A model generated the notes under the pieces. That model made no database searches. It worked only from the letters and a program-made list of their open reading frames with translations, and had not been told where the DNA came from. A stretch of DNA of 64,000 nucleotides. Source: Vogesella mureinivorans (lineage in GTDB: Bacteria > Pseudomonadota > Gammaproteobacteria > Burkholderiales > Chromobacteriaceae). The position numbers were made by a program, and so were the translations under genes. The first letter of the stretch is position 1. Each line of letters starts with the position of its first letter. Of this stretch, positions 43,695 to 53,091 are shown one piece after another. The stretch is taken from contig NZ_VMTV02000134.1 in assembly GCF_007644035.1 (NCBI RefSeq), forward strand, positions 124,001 to 188,000. Direction: 5' to 3'.

Positions 43695-46600
43695 ATGACT
43701 GCGCTTTCCACCGACTTTACGCTGGACACCCTGCCCGCCCACACCATGGCCGTGCTGCACGCGCTGGCCCTGCTGCCCTCGGGCGAGTCCAAGGCGGCGC
43801 TGCTGGCCCTGCTGCAGCTGAACCTGATCCGCGACGAACACGGCAAAGCCGTCAATGGCGACAAGCTGGGGGTGATCCTGGGCGACCTGGAGCACCGCGG
43901 TGCCATTGTGCGTACCGCCGGCCTGCCCTACCGCATTGCCCCGCCCGCCCGTAACGCCGTGCTGCTGCAGCTGATGGGCGAACAAGGCGAGCTGTCGGCC
44001 TGGGCCGAGCTGCTGTGCGAGCACCTGCCGCTACCGCGTAACCAGTGGGACGTACCCACCGCCACCGCTATCCAGCTGCGCCTGTGGCTGGCCATTTTGC
44101 AGGGCAAGGCCGAGCCTACCCAGCAGTGGCTGGCGCAGTACCAGCAGCTGATGCAGGCCGGTGGCGCCACCCCGCAGCCACCGTTCAAGCGCCTGTTTGC
44201 CAACGCGGCCGGCCGCCAGCTGTTCGACCGCCTGGACGACGACATCCAGGTGCTGCTGCTGCAAGACTACCTGCCCGACGCCAACTGGCGGCTGGATCAC
44301 TTTGCCGAAGGCTACCGCTACGCGCTGTCGCGGCTGGACGACGGCTACCGCGACTGGGACGACCTCACTGCCCAGCTGCTGCTGCAGGGCGTCTGGCGTG
44401 CCGATTTCGAGCTGGTGCGCCAGCCCGGGGCCGAGGGCGACGGCCTGCCGGTAGCGCGCCTGTGCTACCTGCCGGTACTGCAAGGCCGTTTTGCCGAAGC
44501 GCTGTCCATGCTGGACGACTGGCTGGCCGACATCCGCGCGCAAACCAAAAAGCGCACCGTAGACCTGCCTGCCCCGCTGACCGCCTTTTACTGCCTGGCG
44601 CTGATCGGCAGCCAGGACAAGGCGCGCCAGCCGCAGCTCAAGCAGGCCATCGCCAGCGCCATCAAGCAGCGTTACGGCCATAGCTACTACGTGCTGCAGC
44701 ATCTGCTGCTGCTGCAGGAAGGCGGCGCGCTATCGGCCAAACTGCAGCTGCCGGACGCCAGCGCCCTGTCGGGCATGGATGGCCTGCTGCTGGCCCTGGG
44801 TGCTTTCTGGCTGGATGTAAACCAGGCGCGTACCCCGGCCTGGCAGGCGGCGCTGGCCAGCTTCCGCGACCAGATGTTCGAAGAAGGCTATGTCTGGGTG
44901 GCCGAAGAGCTGGCCGCCCTGCTGGAACGCCAGTTTGGCGAACGCCGCGCCCACCCGCGCTGGCACGCCGAGCGTGGCCTGATACCGCTGGTGGCCGCCT
45001 ACCAGCGCCAGGAAGCCTGGCAGCACGCGCTCAACGCGCTGAAGCTGCTGGGCGCCGGAAAATCCCCCGAAGGCAAGGCAAACGTGGATAGCAAACAAAC
45101 CCGGCTGGCGTGGCTGCTCACGCTGGCCCCGCACGGCGCCCTGCTGGAGCCGCGCGAACAAAAGCTGGGGGCAAAGAGCCAGTGGAGCAAAGGCCGCGCC
45201 GTGGCGCTGCGCCGCCTGCTGGACGAGCCGGAAAGCTTTGATTACCTGCAAGAGCCAGACCGCCAGCTGCTGCGCTACATCCGCAGCCATCACGACCAGC
45301 ACCACTATTCCAGCAACAGCGCCTGGGAGCTGGACGCCGAAAAGGCGCTGCCCTTCCTGGTAGGCCACCCGGCCATGTTCTGGGGTGACGCGCCCGACGT
45401 GCACATCGACGTGGTGGCCGGCAGCGTGGCGCTGCAGCTGCAAGAGCGCGACGGGCAGATCCGCCTGCGCCTGTCGCCGGCCAAGATCACCGCCGACAGC
45501 GAAGTGGTGTGGGAAAAAGACACCCCCACCCGGCTGATGGTGTACAGCGTGAGCCGCGAGGTGCGCCAGATCGCCGCCATTCTGGGGCGCGAGCTCACCG
45601 TGCCGGTAGCCGCCAAGGCGCAGCTGGTCGAAGCCGTGACCAGCATCGCCCCGCTGGTGCCCATCCATTCCGACCTGCCAGAGTTGGCCGCCAATGTGGA
45701 CGCCGTGCCGGCCGACGGCACGCTGTACGCCCACCTGCTGCCGCTGGCGCAGGGCCTGCGCATGCAGCTCTTGGTGCGCCCGCTGCCTGGCGGTAGCTGG
45801 AGCCGCCCCGGCCAGGGCCTGGAAACCATCGTGGGCGAGCTGGACGGCCGCACCGTGCAGACCCAGCGCCGCCTGAAAGCCGAAAAAGCCGCGCTGCAAA
45901 AAGTGCTGGAAGCCTGTCCCGGCCTGGCTGCCGCCGAAAGCGACGGCCAGGAATGGCAGCTGCCGGACCCGCAAAGCGCCCTGCAAGTGCTGTCCGAGCT
46001 GCAGGCGCTGGACGCCAGCCTGCTGGCCTGCGTGTGGCCGGAAGGCGAACGCATGCGTATCAAGGGCCGCCGTGGCCTGCCGCAGCTGGCCATGGGCCTG
46101 AAACAGCAAGGTGACTGGTTCGTGCTGAACGGCCAGCTCAAGCTGGACGACGGCCGCGTGTTGCAGCTCAAGGAGCTGCTGGCGCTGGTGCAAAACCAGC
46201 CGGGCCGCTTCCTGCAGCTGGGCGACGAAGACTGGCTGGCGCTGACCGACGTGATGAAAAAACGCCTGGACGAGCTGGCGCTGCTGGCCGACCACGTGGG
46301 CAAGGACGGCGTATACCTGTCCGCCCTGAACGCCCCGCTGCTGGCCGAGCTGGCTGGCGAGGTGGGCGAGTTCGACGCCGACGACGCCTGGCAGCAACAG
46401 TTGGCCGCACTGGACAGCCTGCGCGACTACCAGCCGCAGGTGCCGTCCACGCTGCAAGCCACGCTGCGCGACTATCAGCAAGAAGGCTACGCCTGGATGT
46501 CGCGCCTGGCGCGCTGGGGCGTGGGCGCTTGCCTCGCCGACGATATGGGCCTGGGCAAGACCGTACAAACCCTGGCCCTGCTGCTGGAACGCGCACCGGA

Positions 46601-47825
46601 TGGCCCGCAGCTGGTGGTGGCGCCGACCTCGGTAGCACTGAACTGGATCGCCGAAACCGCGCGCTTTGCCCCCACGCTGAAAGTGCGTGCCTACCAGCAG
46701 CAGCGCACGCTGGTGGGGCTGGACGCCATGGACCTGGTGATCGTCAGCTACGGCCTGCTGCAGCAAGACGCCGACGCCTTTGCCACCGTGCCGTGGCAAA
46801 CCGTGGTGCTGGACGAGGCGCAAGCCATCAAGAATGCCGGCACTAAGCGCTCGCAAGCGGCCATGAACCTGCAGGCCGGCTTCCGCCTGGCCGCCAGCGG
46901 CACCCCGGTAGAAAACCACCTGGGCGAGCTGTGGAACCTGTTCCGCTTTGTGAACCCCGGCCTGCTGGGCAGCCAGGAGCGCTTTGCCCAGCGCTTTGCC
47001 ACGCCGATAGAGCGCGGCGACAAAAACGCCCGCCGTGCGCTCAAGCAGCTGATCCAGCCGTTCATCCTGCGCCGTACCAAGACCCAGGTGCTGGACGAGC
47101 TGCCACCGCGTACCGAAATCACCCGCAAGGTACCGCTGTCTGCCGACGAGCTGCACCTGTACGAAGCCATGCGCCAGCAAGCGGTAGAAAAGCTGGACGA
47201 GCTGCAGGGCGAGGACGGCAAGCAGATGCAGGTGCTGGCCGAGATCACCCGCCTGCGCCGCTTCTGTTGCCACCCCAAGCTGGCCCTGCCGGAATCCACG
47301 CTGTCTGGCAGCAAGCTGGCCGCCTTTGCCGACATCGCCGACGAGCTGCTGCAAAACGGCCACAAAGCGCTGGTGTTCAGCCAGTTTGTCGACCACCTGG
47401 CGATCGTACGCCAGCTGCTGGACGAGCGCGGTGTGCGCTACCAGTACCTGGATGGTTCTACCCCGGCGCGCGAGCGCAAGGCGCGGGTGGATGCTTTCCA
47501 GAAAGGCGAAGGCGATATTTTCCTGATCAGCCTGAAAGCCGGCGGCACCGGCCTGAACCTGACCGCAGCCGACTACGTGATCCACCTGGACCCGTGGTGG
47601 AACCCGGCGGTGGAAGACCAGGCCAGCGACCGTGCCTACCGCATGGGCCAGCTGCGCCCGGTCACCATCTACCGCCTGGTGGCCGAGCACACCATCGAAG
47701 AACAGATCGTGGCGCTGCACCACGCCAAGCGCGATCTGGCCGACAGCTTGCTGTCCGGCGGCGATATCAGCGCCAAGCTGGATGCCGAGGCGCTGTTGGC
47801 ACTGCTGAAAGGCGAGGCTGGCTAA
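43695..47825 (+). CDS. SNF2-family DEAD/DEAH-box helicase
   Basis: 1376 residues. The first about 900 are an unassigned helical region; the C-terminal third is a Swi2/Snf2 ATPase: D-D-M-G-L-G-K-T (Walker A, about residue 948), D-E-A-Q (motif II, about 1040), S-G-T-P-V-E-N-H, then helicase-C with S-L-K-A-G-G-T-G-L-N-L and W-W-N-P-A-V-E-D-Q-A. Translocates on DNA to remodel protein complexes such as RNA polymerase (RapA-like). Single gene with its own terminator; no restriction or defence genes are adjacent. Confidence 0.95.
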   Translation: MTALSTDFTLDTLPAHTMAVLHALALLPSGESKAALLALLQLNLIRDEHGKAVNGDKLGVILGDLEHRGAIVRTAGLPYRIAPPARNAVLLQLMGEQGELSAWAELLCEHLPLPRNQWDVPTATAIQLRLWLAILQGKAEPTQQWLAQYQQLMQAGGATPQPPFKRLFANAAGRQLFDRLDDDIQVLLLQDYLPDANWRLDHFAEGYRYALSRLDDGYRDWDDLTAQLLLQGVWRADFELVRQPGAEGDGLPVARLCYLPVLQGRFAEALSMLDDWLADIRAQTKKRTVDLPAPLTAFYCLALIGSQDKARQPQLKQAIASAIKQRYGHSYYVLQHLLLLQEGGALSAKLQLPDASALSGMDGLLLALGAFWLDVNQARTPAWQAALASFRDQMFEEGYVWVAEELAALLERQFGERRAHPRWHAERGLIPLVAAYQRQEAWQHALNALKLLGAGKSPEGKANVDSKQTRLAWLLTLAPHGALLEPREQKLGAKSQWSKGRAVALRRLLDEPESFDYLQEPDRQLLRYIRSHHDQHHYSSNSAWELDAEKALPFLVGHPAMFWGDAPDVHIDVVAGSVALQLQERDGQIRLRLSPAKITADSEVVWEKDTPTRLMVYSVSREVRQIAAILGRELTVPVAAKAQLVEAVTSIAPLVPIHSDLPELAANVDAVPADGTLYAHLLPLAQGLRMQLLVRPLPGGSWSRPGQGLETIVGELDGRTVQTQRRLKAEKAALQKVLEACPGLAAAESDGQEWQLPDPQSALQVLSELQALDASLLACVWPEGERMRIKGRRGLPQLAMGLKQQGDWFVLNGQLKLDDGRVLQLKELLALVQNQPGRFLQLGDEDWLALTDVMKKRLDELALLADHVGKDGVYLSALNAPLLAELAGEVGEFDADDAWQQQLAALDSLRDYQPQVPSTLQATLRDYQQEGYAWMSRLARWGVGACLADDMGLGKTVQTLALLLERAPDGPQLVVAPTSVALNWIAETARFAPTLKVRAYQQQRTLVGLDAMDLVIVSYGLLQQDADAFATVPWQTVVLDEAQAIKNAGTKRSQAAMNLQAGFRLAASGTPVENHLGELWNLFRFVNPGLLGSQERFAQRFATPIERGDKNARRALKQLIQPFILRRTKTQVLDELPPRTEITRKVPLSADELHLYEAMRQQAVEKLDELQGEDGKQMQVLAEITRLRRFCCHPKLALPESTLSGSKLAAFADIADELLQNGHKALVFSQFVDHLAIVRQLLDERGVRYQYLDGSTPARERKARVDAFQKGEGDIFLISLKAGGTGLNLTAADYVIHLDPWWNPAVEDQASDRAYRMGQLRPVTIYRLVAEHTIEEQIVALHHAKRDLADSLLSGGDISAKLDAEALLALLKGEAG

Positions 47826-47868
47826 TAACGAAGTTGGCCAGGGTATAAGCTGGCTTGCCGATCACACC

Positions 47869-47904
47869 TACCGCTCATCCTCACGGATGGGCGGTATTTT
47901 TTTG
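47869..47904 (+). terminator. Rho-independent terminator after the SNF2 gene
   Basis: 12-base stem (47869-47880 with 47885-47896, one G-T pair) followed by ATTTTTTT. Confidence 0.88.
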
Positions 47905-48010
47905 CCCGTTACCCGGCGGCGTGGCTACCCCCGATACGAGGCAAGCACGGTGGCCAGGCAGTCACGAAATGGGCAGGCAGGCAACGCGAATACCCGCGAG
48001 GTTGGCCGCA

Positions 48011-48334
48011 TTGTGTGACACCCGGTGTGGTAGCAGCGCCGCCAGTGGCCACGCTCCGCGTGGTATGCGGGCGAAAAATGCATGTATTATTTGTATGATT
48101 ATTTGACGGATTAATACAATGCAAAAATAAAAACACAGCGCCAATGTATGTTTTGTGTGAATCAATTGTATTGATGTGTGATTTTCCGGGGAGGCGTACG
48201 TCTACATCACGCTTAGTCTTTGTTATGGCTGGTTGATTTCCTCGATTGCGCCTGTGTGCCTGCATGGCATTGTGTGATTTGTTGCAAAACCCATACACAC
48301 ACATGATTGTGGTGTGTGTATTTATTGTATTAAT
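48011..48334. promoter_or_regulatory. AT-rich repeat region upstream of the HTH gene
   Basis: The gap 47905-48384 has no convincing gene. TTGTGTGA-type motifs occur at 48011, 48153, 48175 and 48270. A 9-base inverted repeat TACACACAC/GTGTGTGTA lies at 48294-48320, and ATCAAT-TGT-ATTGAT at 48161-48175. An 11-base inverted pair (48110-48120 and 48324-48334) bounds much of it. Base composition is much lower in GC than the window. The same TGTGTGA motif recurs after the HTH gene, suggesting operators for that protein. Confidence 0.5.
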
Positions 48335-48384
48335 ACTGCGCCGTCTGTATGATTGCTGTTTTTCGCCACCTGCCGGAGCCTGCC

Positions 48385-48783
48385 ATGTCTGTATTGCCTG
48401 ACTTTGAAAGTGCCGAATTCGCCCCCGCGCTGAAAGCCATCCGCAAACAGCTGCAGCTGTCCCGCACTGCCTTGGCCGCGCAGGTGGGCTTATCTACCGC
48501 TGCTATCCAGCGCTACGAAGCGCAAGACGGCAGCAATATCAAACCCAGCCGCGATGCCTACGAGCGGCTGTGCAAAGTGCTGGCCGATTTGCTCCAGCAC
48601 AGCCCCGCGCCGGCCGCTGTCACCCCGCCTGCGGCCAGCCCCGTCCCCCCCGTTGCACTGCCCCCTGTTGTGCGTAGCGAGCCGCTGCTGGCCCCTGGCA
48701 TTTTGTTGGCCGATGCCACGCTGGAGCAGCTGATTGCACGCGCCAAGTCCATGGGCGCCAAGAAAGTCACCATCGAGTTTTAA
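48385..48783 (+). CDS. XRE-type helix-turn-helix protein
   Basis: 132 residues. N-terminal HTH (A-I-R-K-Q-L-Q-L-S-R-T-A-L-A-A-Q-V-G-L-S about residues 13-32), then a Pro/Ala/Val-rich linker and a short conserved-looking C-terminus (L-E-Q-L-I-A-R-A-K-S-M-G-A-K-K-V). Probably a DNA-binding regulator; the target is likely the surrounding TGTGTGA repeats. The ATG at 48385 follows GCCGGAG. Stands alone. Confidence 0.85.
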   Translation: MSVLPDFESAEFAPALKAIRKQLQLSRTALAAQVGLSTAAIQRYEAQDGSNIKPSRDAYERLCKVLADLLQHSPAPAAVTPPAASPVPPVALPPVVRSEPLLAPGILLADATLEQLIARAKSMGAKKVTIEF

Positions 48784-48816
48784 TGCACTGGCCGCCGCGT
48801 CGTAGGCCAAGTCATA

Positions 48817-48882
48817 TTGTGTGACGCAAAGTGTGACAATTGTGTGTTTTCAGTGCTTTGTATGATTCGTGACGCAATGTGT
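48817..48882. promoter_or_regulatory. TGTGTGAC repeat cluster between HTH and TPR-GGDEF genes
   Basis: TTGTGTGAC at 48817, GTGTGAC at 48831, TTGTGTG at 48840 and the dyad GTGAC-N7-GTCAC near 48870-48886. Same motif as upstream of the HTH gene; it may place the downstream GGDEF gene under that regulator. Confidence 0.5.
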
Positions 48883-49006
48883 CACAAAATAAATCCCCCA
48901 TACCCAAGCTGCTGTTTGCCCTGAATGGGCATGATGGCTATGCCAATCGGGTTTTTTGGCAGTAGACTGTCAGGTTTCGATAAGCCTGCCTGTGACCCCG
49001 CTGCCA

Positions 49007-50647
49007 ATGACTGACCCCTTAGCTTCTACCGAAGAGCTGATCCAGCAAGCCAATACCCTGCACGCTAGCGACCTGCTGCAGGCACAGCACTATGCCGAGC
49101 AGGCCGTGGCGCGTGCCGAAGGCCAGGTATTGCTGCGCGCGCAGGCCTTGCAGATTCGTGGCCGCATCTACAGCTCGCGCGGTTTGCTGGGGCCGGCACT
49201 GGAAGATGCCCTGGCGGCCCGCCAGCTGTTTGCACAGCTGGGGGATGATTTCAGCGTGGCGGTGCAGGATGCGCTGATCGGCAACGTGTATGTGCACGAA
49301 GGCCTGTTTACCGACGCCCTTACCCTCTACCTGCAAGCCTTGCCGCATATCGAGCAATCTCAGGCTAGCGAGTGGCACACCAGGCTGCTGAATAACCTGG
49401 GCTACGCCTATGTGCAGATCAAGATGGCCGACAAGGCCGCGCCGTTTATCGAGCGCTGCGTGGCGCTGGCGCGGCAGAACGGGCACCAGCACACCCTGGC
49501 CATGGCGCTGGACAGCCTGGCGCGTGCCTACATGCAGCAAGGCAAATTTGCCGAGGCGCGCCAGCTGCTGGGCGAGGCGCTGTTTCTGTTTAGCGCCACC
49601 GATACCAAGGGCTACGAGTCGCTGTGCGAGCTGTACCTGAGCTACGCCAGCAGCGAAGCCGGCCTGGGTAACCTGCCCGAGGCCCTGCACCTGCTGGACA
49701 AGGTGCAAGCACTGGCGCGTGAACACGGCCGCCTGCGCCAGGAGGCCGACGCGCTCTATCGTGCCGGTGCGCTGTACCGTCAGCACGGCCGCTGCGAGGC
49801 GGCGCTGGGCAAGCTGATGCAGGCGCTGGCGCTGCTGTCGCTGCACGATATGCGTAGCGCACTGCATGAATGCGACTACGAAGCCGCCATGTGCTACCAG
49901 GCGCTGGGCGATTACCAGCTGGCGTTCGAGCATTTTCAGCGCTTTCATCAAGGCCGCGAACGGGTGTTTACCCAGCAGTTCGAGGCGCGCATGAAGCACG
50001 TGGAGCTGATGTTCCGCCTGCATCAGGCCGAGCGCGAGCGCGAGTACTACCGTGAAACCAGCCATAACCTGGCGCGGGAGGTAGAGCGGCGCAGTGCGCG
50101 CCTGCAGGCGGCCGAGCAGCAGGCCAATACCGATATGCTGACCGGCCTGCCCAACCGCCACCATTTCTGGCCGCGTGCCGACGCGATACTGAGCCAGGCG
50201 GCGCGCTGGAGCAGCCTGGTGCTGGTGGATGCCGACCATTTCAAGCGGGTAAACGATACTTTTGGCCACCTGGCCGGCGACCAGGTGCTGCGGCGTATTG
50301 GCGAGCTGTTGGCCGCACTGGCCCGCCCGCAAGACCTGTACTGCCGTTTTGGTGGCGAAGAATTTGTGCTGCTGTTGCCCGACACTCGTGCTGCCGAGGC
50401 GGCGTTGCTAGCCGAGCAGTTGCTGCAACAGTTGGCCGCAAGCGCCTTCAGCCTGCTGCCTGGCCATCAGGTCACACTCAGCGCCGGGGTGGCCGAGCTG
50501 TATGCCGATGGCGCATCGGGTGGCAAGCAGCGCTTGCGTGCCTTGCTGGGTGCGGCAGACCAGGCGCTGTACCGCGCCAAGGATGGCGGCCGGCACCAGG
50601 TGTGCCTGGCCAGCGTGCAGGGGGCTGGCCAGCCTTCGTGCGGCTAA
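49007..50647 (+). CDS. TPR-GGDEF diguanylate cyclase
   Basis: 546 residues: about eight TPR-like helical repeats (residues 10-340; e.g. L-L-N-N-L-G-Y-A-Y-V), a coiled coil rich in Arg/Glu, and a GGDEF domain with D-M-L-T-G-L-P-N-R, D-A-D-H-F-K-R-V-N-D and active site F-G-G-E-E-F. No membrane segment, so a soluble c-di-GMP synthase. The ATG at 49007 (M-T-D-P-L-A) is chosen; ribosome site weak. Confidence 0.9.
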   Translation: MTDPLASTEELIQQANTLHASDLLQAQHYAEQAVARAEGQVLLRAQALQIRGRIYSSRGLLGPALEDALAARQLFAQLGDDFSVAVQDALIGNVYVHEGLFTDALTLYLQALPHIEQSQASEWHTRLLNNLGYAYVQIKMADKAAPFIERCVALARQNGHQHTLAMALDSLARAYMQQGKFAEARQLLGEALFLFSATDTKGYESLCELYLSYASSEAGLGNLPEALHLLDKVQALAREHGRLRQEADALYRAGALYRQHGRCEAALGKLMQALALLSLHDMRSALHECDYEAAMCYQALGDYQLAFEHFQRFHQGRERVFTQQFEARMKHVELMFRLHQAEREREYYRETSHNLAREVERRSARLQAAEQQANTDMLTGLPNRHHFWPRADAILSQAARWSSLVLVDADHFKRVNDTFGHLAGDQVLRRIGELLAALARPQDLYCRFGGEEFVLLLPDTRAAEAALLAEQLLQQLAASAFSLLPGHQVTLSAGVAELYADGASGGKQRLRALLGAADQALYRAKDGGRHQVCLASVQGAGQPSCG

Positions 50648-50743
50648 GCCCTCCTGTTGTGGCCGCTATGGCCCCCTTACACCCGGGCTGGCGGCGTTGG
50701 CACGCGCCGCTATGGTCCGGGATGTTGCCAGTAGCGCTGGCTA

Positions 50744-51151
50744 TCAGGCGTGTGGAAAGCCGGGGTTCCACGCGACTTCCCACAAAAAACCGTCCGGGTC
50801 GCGGAAGTAGCCGCTGCGCCCGCCCCAGAACACGTCTTCTGCCGGTTTGACGATGCTGGCGCCGCGTGTGGCCAACTCGGCCAGCAGCGTGTCTACCTGG
50901 TGCTTTTCGTGCACATTGTGCGCCAGCGTAAAACCGGGAAACGCGGCGGGCGGGCTGTTCGCTACGGTGGCGTCTGCGGCCAGCGCTGCGCGCGGGTAGA
51001 GCGATAGCCAGGTTTTGCCCAGCTCGAAAAACGCTACACCGGCGCCGTCCGGCATCGGTACCTGCGGCAGCTGCAGCACATCACGGTAAAACGCGGTGGC
51101 GCGGGCCAGGTCGGCCACGCCCAGGGTGACAAAGCTCAGTCTTGCTTCCAT
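50744..51151 (-). CDS. VOC/glyoxalase-family protein
   Basis: 135 residues with the paired beta-alpha-beta-beta-beta layout (F-V-T-L-G-V-A-D-L-A-R-A-T-A-F-Y start; Y-F-R-D-P-D-G-F-L-W-E-V-A near the end). Metal-binding glyoxalase, bleomycin or dioxygenase-type superfamily; substrate not deducible. Confidence 0.9.
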   Translation of the reverse strand: MEARLSFVTLGVADLARATAFYRDVLQLPQVPMPDGAGVAFFELGKTWLSLYPRAALAADATVANSPPAAFPGFTLAHNVHEKHQVDTLLAELATRGASIVKPAEDVFWGGRSGYFRDPDGFLWEVAWNPGFPHA

Positions 51152-51263
51152 GGTGTTTCCTTTTCGGTCTGTTCAATGTTTTCTTGGGCTGTGGCCGCTT
51201 GCTGCCGCATGCAGTGTGAAGGGAAGTGCCCGTCACCGTGTCATGCACTGCCGTGGCGCTTTT

Positions 51264-51992
51264 TCAGGGTTGGCCGCTGTCCTGGCGGTGCCACGGCTGG
51301 TGTGTTTCGCGGTGCAGGCGCGCACGGGCGGCGTCCCCTGCATCGCTGTGCTGCAAAAAGGCGTCCAGCGAGACCTGTGCCGGCCACGGGGCCGTGCCGG
51401 GCTGTAGCCGGGCGATGCGATCGATACGGAAGTGGCGGTAATCGCCCCGTAGCAGGCACCAGGCGCCCAGGGTCCAGCGGTCGCCCCAGAAGAACAAGCC
51501 CAGCGGTGCCACCTCGCGCAAGGTGGCGTTGCCGGCCTCGTCGCGGTAGTGCAGCTGCAGGCAATGCCGGGCCTCGCAGGCGTGGCGCAGCGCCGGTAGC
51601 TGCGTGAGCGGGTAGCTGCCGGCGGGGGGCACAAACAGCGGCGCGGCGGTAAGCCCGGCGCTACCCAGCACGGCATGGATCTTGGCCAGCGCACTGGCGG
51701 CGGCCTGCGCGGTGGCGCTGTCGGCCCAGGCGCTGAGCATGCGCGCGCCCACTTCCAGTGCGGCCAACTCGTCGGCGGCAAAGCTCAGCGGCGGCGGGGT
51801 AAAGCCGGCTTCCAGCCAGTAGCCTTCGCCCGCTTCGCTATTCACCGGTGCACCGCTGGCCAGCAGGTCGGCCATATCGCGGTACACGGTGCGCTGCGAT
51901 ACCTCCAGCCACTGCGCCAGCTGCGCCGCGGTGGTACGCCGCCGCCCGCGCAGCAGCAGCAGGATCTGCATCAGGCGGTCAGCGCGGCGCAT
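51264..51992 (-). CDS. YafY-type WYL-domain regulator
   Basis: 242 residues; N-terminal winged helix (Q-I-L-L-L-L-R-G-R-R-R-T-T-A-A-Q-L-A) and WYL domain (G-D-R-W-T-L-G-A-W, variant W-T-L). Start region overlaps the HHH gene by 14 bases. Likely represses a local gene. Confidence 0.9.
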   Translation of the reverse strand: MRRADRLMQILLLLRGRRRTTAAQLAQWLEVSQRTVYRDMADLLASGAPVNSEAGEGYWLEAGFTPPPLSFAADELAALEVGARMLSAWADSATAQAAASALAKIHAVLGSAGLTAAPLFVPPAGSYPLTQLPALRHACEARHCLQLHYRDEAGNATLREVAPLGLFFWGDRWTLGAWCLLRGDYRHFRIDRIARLQPGTAPWPAQVSLDAFLQHSDAGDAARARLHRETHQPWHRQDSGQP

Positions 51993-52221
51993 CGTGCTTT
52001 GCCAGTGTCAGGATGGCGGCGATGCTGGCCCGTGCTTGCGGGCTGTTCTGCCAGCAGCTGCTGCGCAGCAGGCCGGCTATTTGCTGGCAGATGTCTTGCG
52101 CATCGGCCCCGGCTAGCTGTGCCAGCGAGCTATAGCCTAGTTGTTCCAGCCGGCTGATAACCGTCGGGCCCACGCCTTTCAGGGCCAGCATGGCGGCGTG
52201 TTCGTGTGCGGGGAACGGCAT
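51979..52221 (-). CDS. helix-hairpin-helix protein (Cdd1-like)
   Basis: 80 residues with a helix-hairpin-helix motif (L-K-G-V-G-P-T-V-I-S-R-L-E-Q-L-G-Y) resembling small 'pathogenicity locus' Cdd1 proteins. Unknown role; may bind DNA. Overlaps the WYL regulator. Confidence 0.8.
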   Translation of the reverse strand: MPFPAHEHAAMLALKGVGPTVISRLEQLGYSSLAQLAGADAQDICQQIAGLLRSSCWQNSPQARASIAAILTLAKHDAPR

Positions 52222-52230
52222 GGCGCTCTC

Positions 52231-52710
52231 TTAAGTCGTTGTGCTTGGCGGCAGTGTGATACCCATGGCGTGGGCAATCAAGGCAAAGTCACCGGCGCTG
52301 ATTTCCAGATGCCCACAGCGCAAAGGGTAGCCCCAACGCGCCGGGTTTTCTATAAATGAGAGCGTGTGTAGCAAGGGGCGGATCGCCGCCGGCTGGCCGG
52401 GCAGCCAGTGGATGTCGCGGCGCCACGGCACAAAGCCTTCGCCCATCGCCACCTGATACGCGCCACCGTCGGCCACGTAGCCCAGCGCGGTGAACTGCTG
52501 GCAAGGTTCGCGGCCCTGCAGGGTGAGCACTGGCGAGTAGTACACCAGGCCATCGCCGGGCTGCATGCGCGCCAGCGGTGCCTGTTTGCCGTGGCAGAGC
52601 TGGGCAAAGCCGCCGGCGAGGCCCCGGCACACGTGCTCGCTGCAGGCCACGCCTACCCAGTAGCGTGGCGGGCGGGGGGCGATGCCGCCCAGTATGCCTT
52701 GCCGGCTCAT
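52231..52710 (-). CDS. EVE-domain protein (UPF0310 type)
   Basis: 159 residues: Y-W-V-G-V-A-C-S-E-H-V at the start, C-H-G-K-Q-A-P-L-A-R-M-Q-P-G-D and Y-Y-S-P match EVE/UPF0310 proteins, which are predicted to bind modified nucleobases. The start overlaps the DUF1801 gene by ATGA; part of the VOC-DUF1801-EVE run. Confidence 0.88.
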   Translation of the reverse strand: MSRQGILGGIAPRPPRYWVGVACSEHVCRGLAGGFAQLCHGKQAPLARMQPGDGLVYYSPVLTLQGREPCQQFTALGYVADGGAYQVAMGEGFVPWRRDIHWLPGQPAAIRPLLHTLSFIENPARWGYPLRCGHLEISAGDFALIAHAMGITLPPSTTT

Positions 52711-53069
52711 GGCGCTTGCTGCTGCCACGCCGCCTGCAGGTAGGCGGCCACCTGTTTGCGGCCAACCTCGTCCAGGCTGTGCAGCTTGATGTGGCGGCGC
52801 AGCTTGCCGCTGCCTTCCAGTACCTGATGCGGGTCGGCCAGCTGCGCCCCGGCGCTGAATTCCAGCGACACGTGGGCACGATAGGCAAACAGCCCGCAAA
52901 AGGGCTGCTGGTCGGCAAACAGGATGCCGCCGTATTTGATGTCTTCCTGTATGCCGGGCGCGAGCGCCAGGATGTGCTGGCGTACCGCCAGCAGGATGGC
53001 GTGTTGCTGTGGCTGCTGCTGGCTGATATCGAGCAGCCACTGTTGTGTGCGGGAAACGGTGTGTGACAT
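52707..53069 (-). CDS. DUF1801 protein
   Basis: 120 residues with I-K-Y-G-G-I-L-F, F-C-G-L-F-A-Y and L-E-F-S-A-G-A of DUF1801 (YdhG/YjbR/CyaY-like fold). Function unknown. Middle gene of the VOC-DUF1801-EVE operon. Confidence 0.85.
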   Translation of the reverse strand: MSHTVSRTQQWLLDISQQQPQQHAILLAVRQHILALAPGIQEDIKYGGILFADQQPFCGLFAYRAHVSLEFSAGAQLADPHQVLEGSGKLRRHIKLHSLDEVGRKQVAAYLQAAWQQQAP

Positions 53070-53091
53070 GGCAGGTACCTGTGGTGGTGGA

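Noticed and set aside
44730-47723. 997-codon open frame antisense to the SNF2 gene
   Set aside because: Shadow frame created by high-GC codon bias; the sense strand carries clear helicase motifs.
47909-48304. 131-codon minus-strand ORF in the AT-rich region
   Set aside because: No ribosome site, no recognisable domain, and it covers operator-like repeats.
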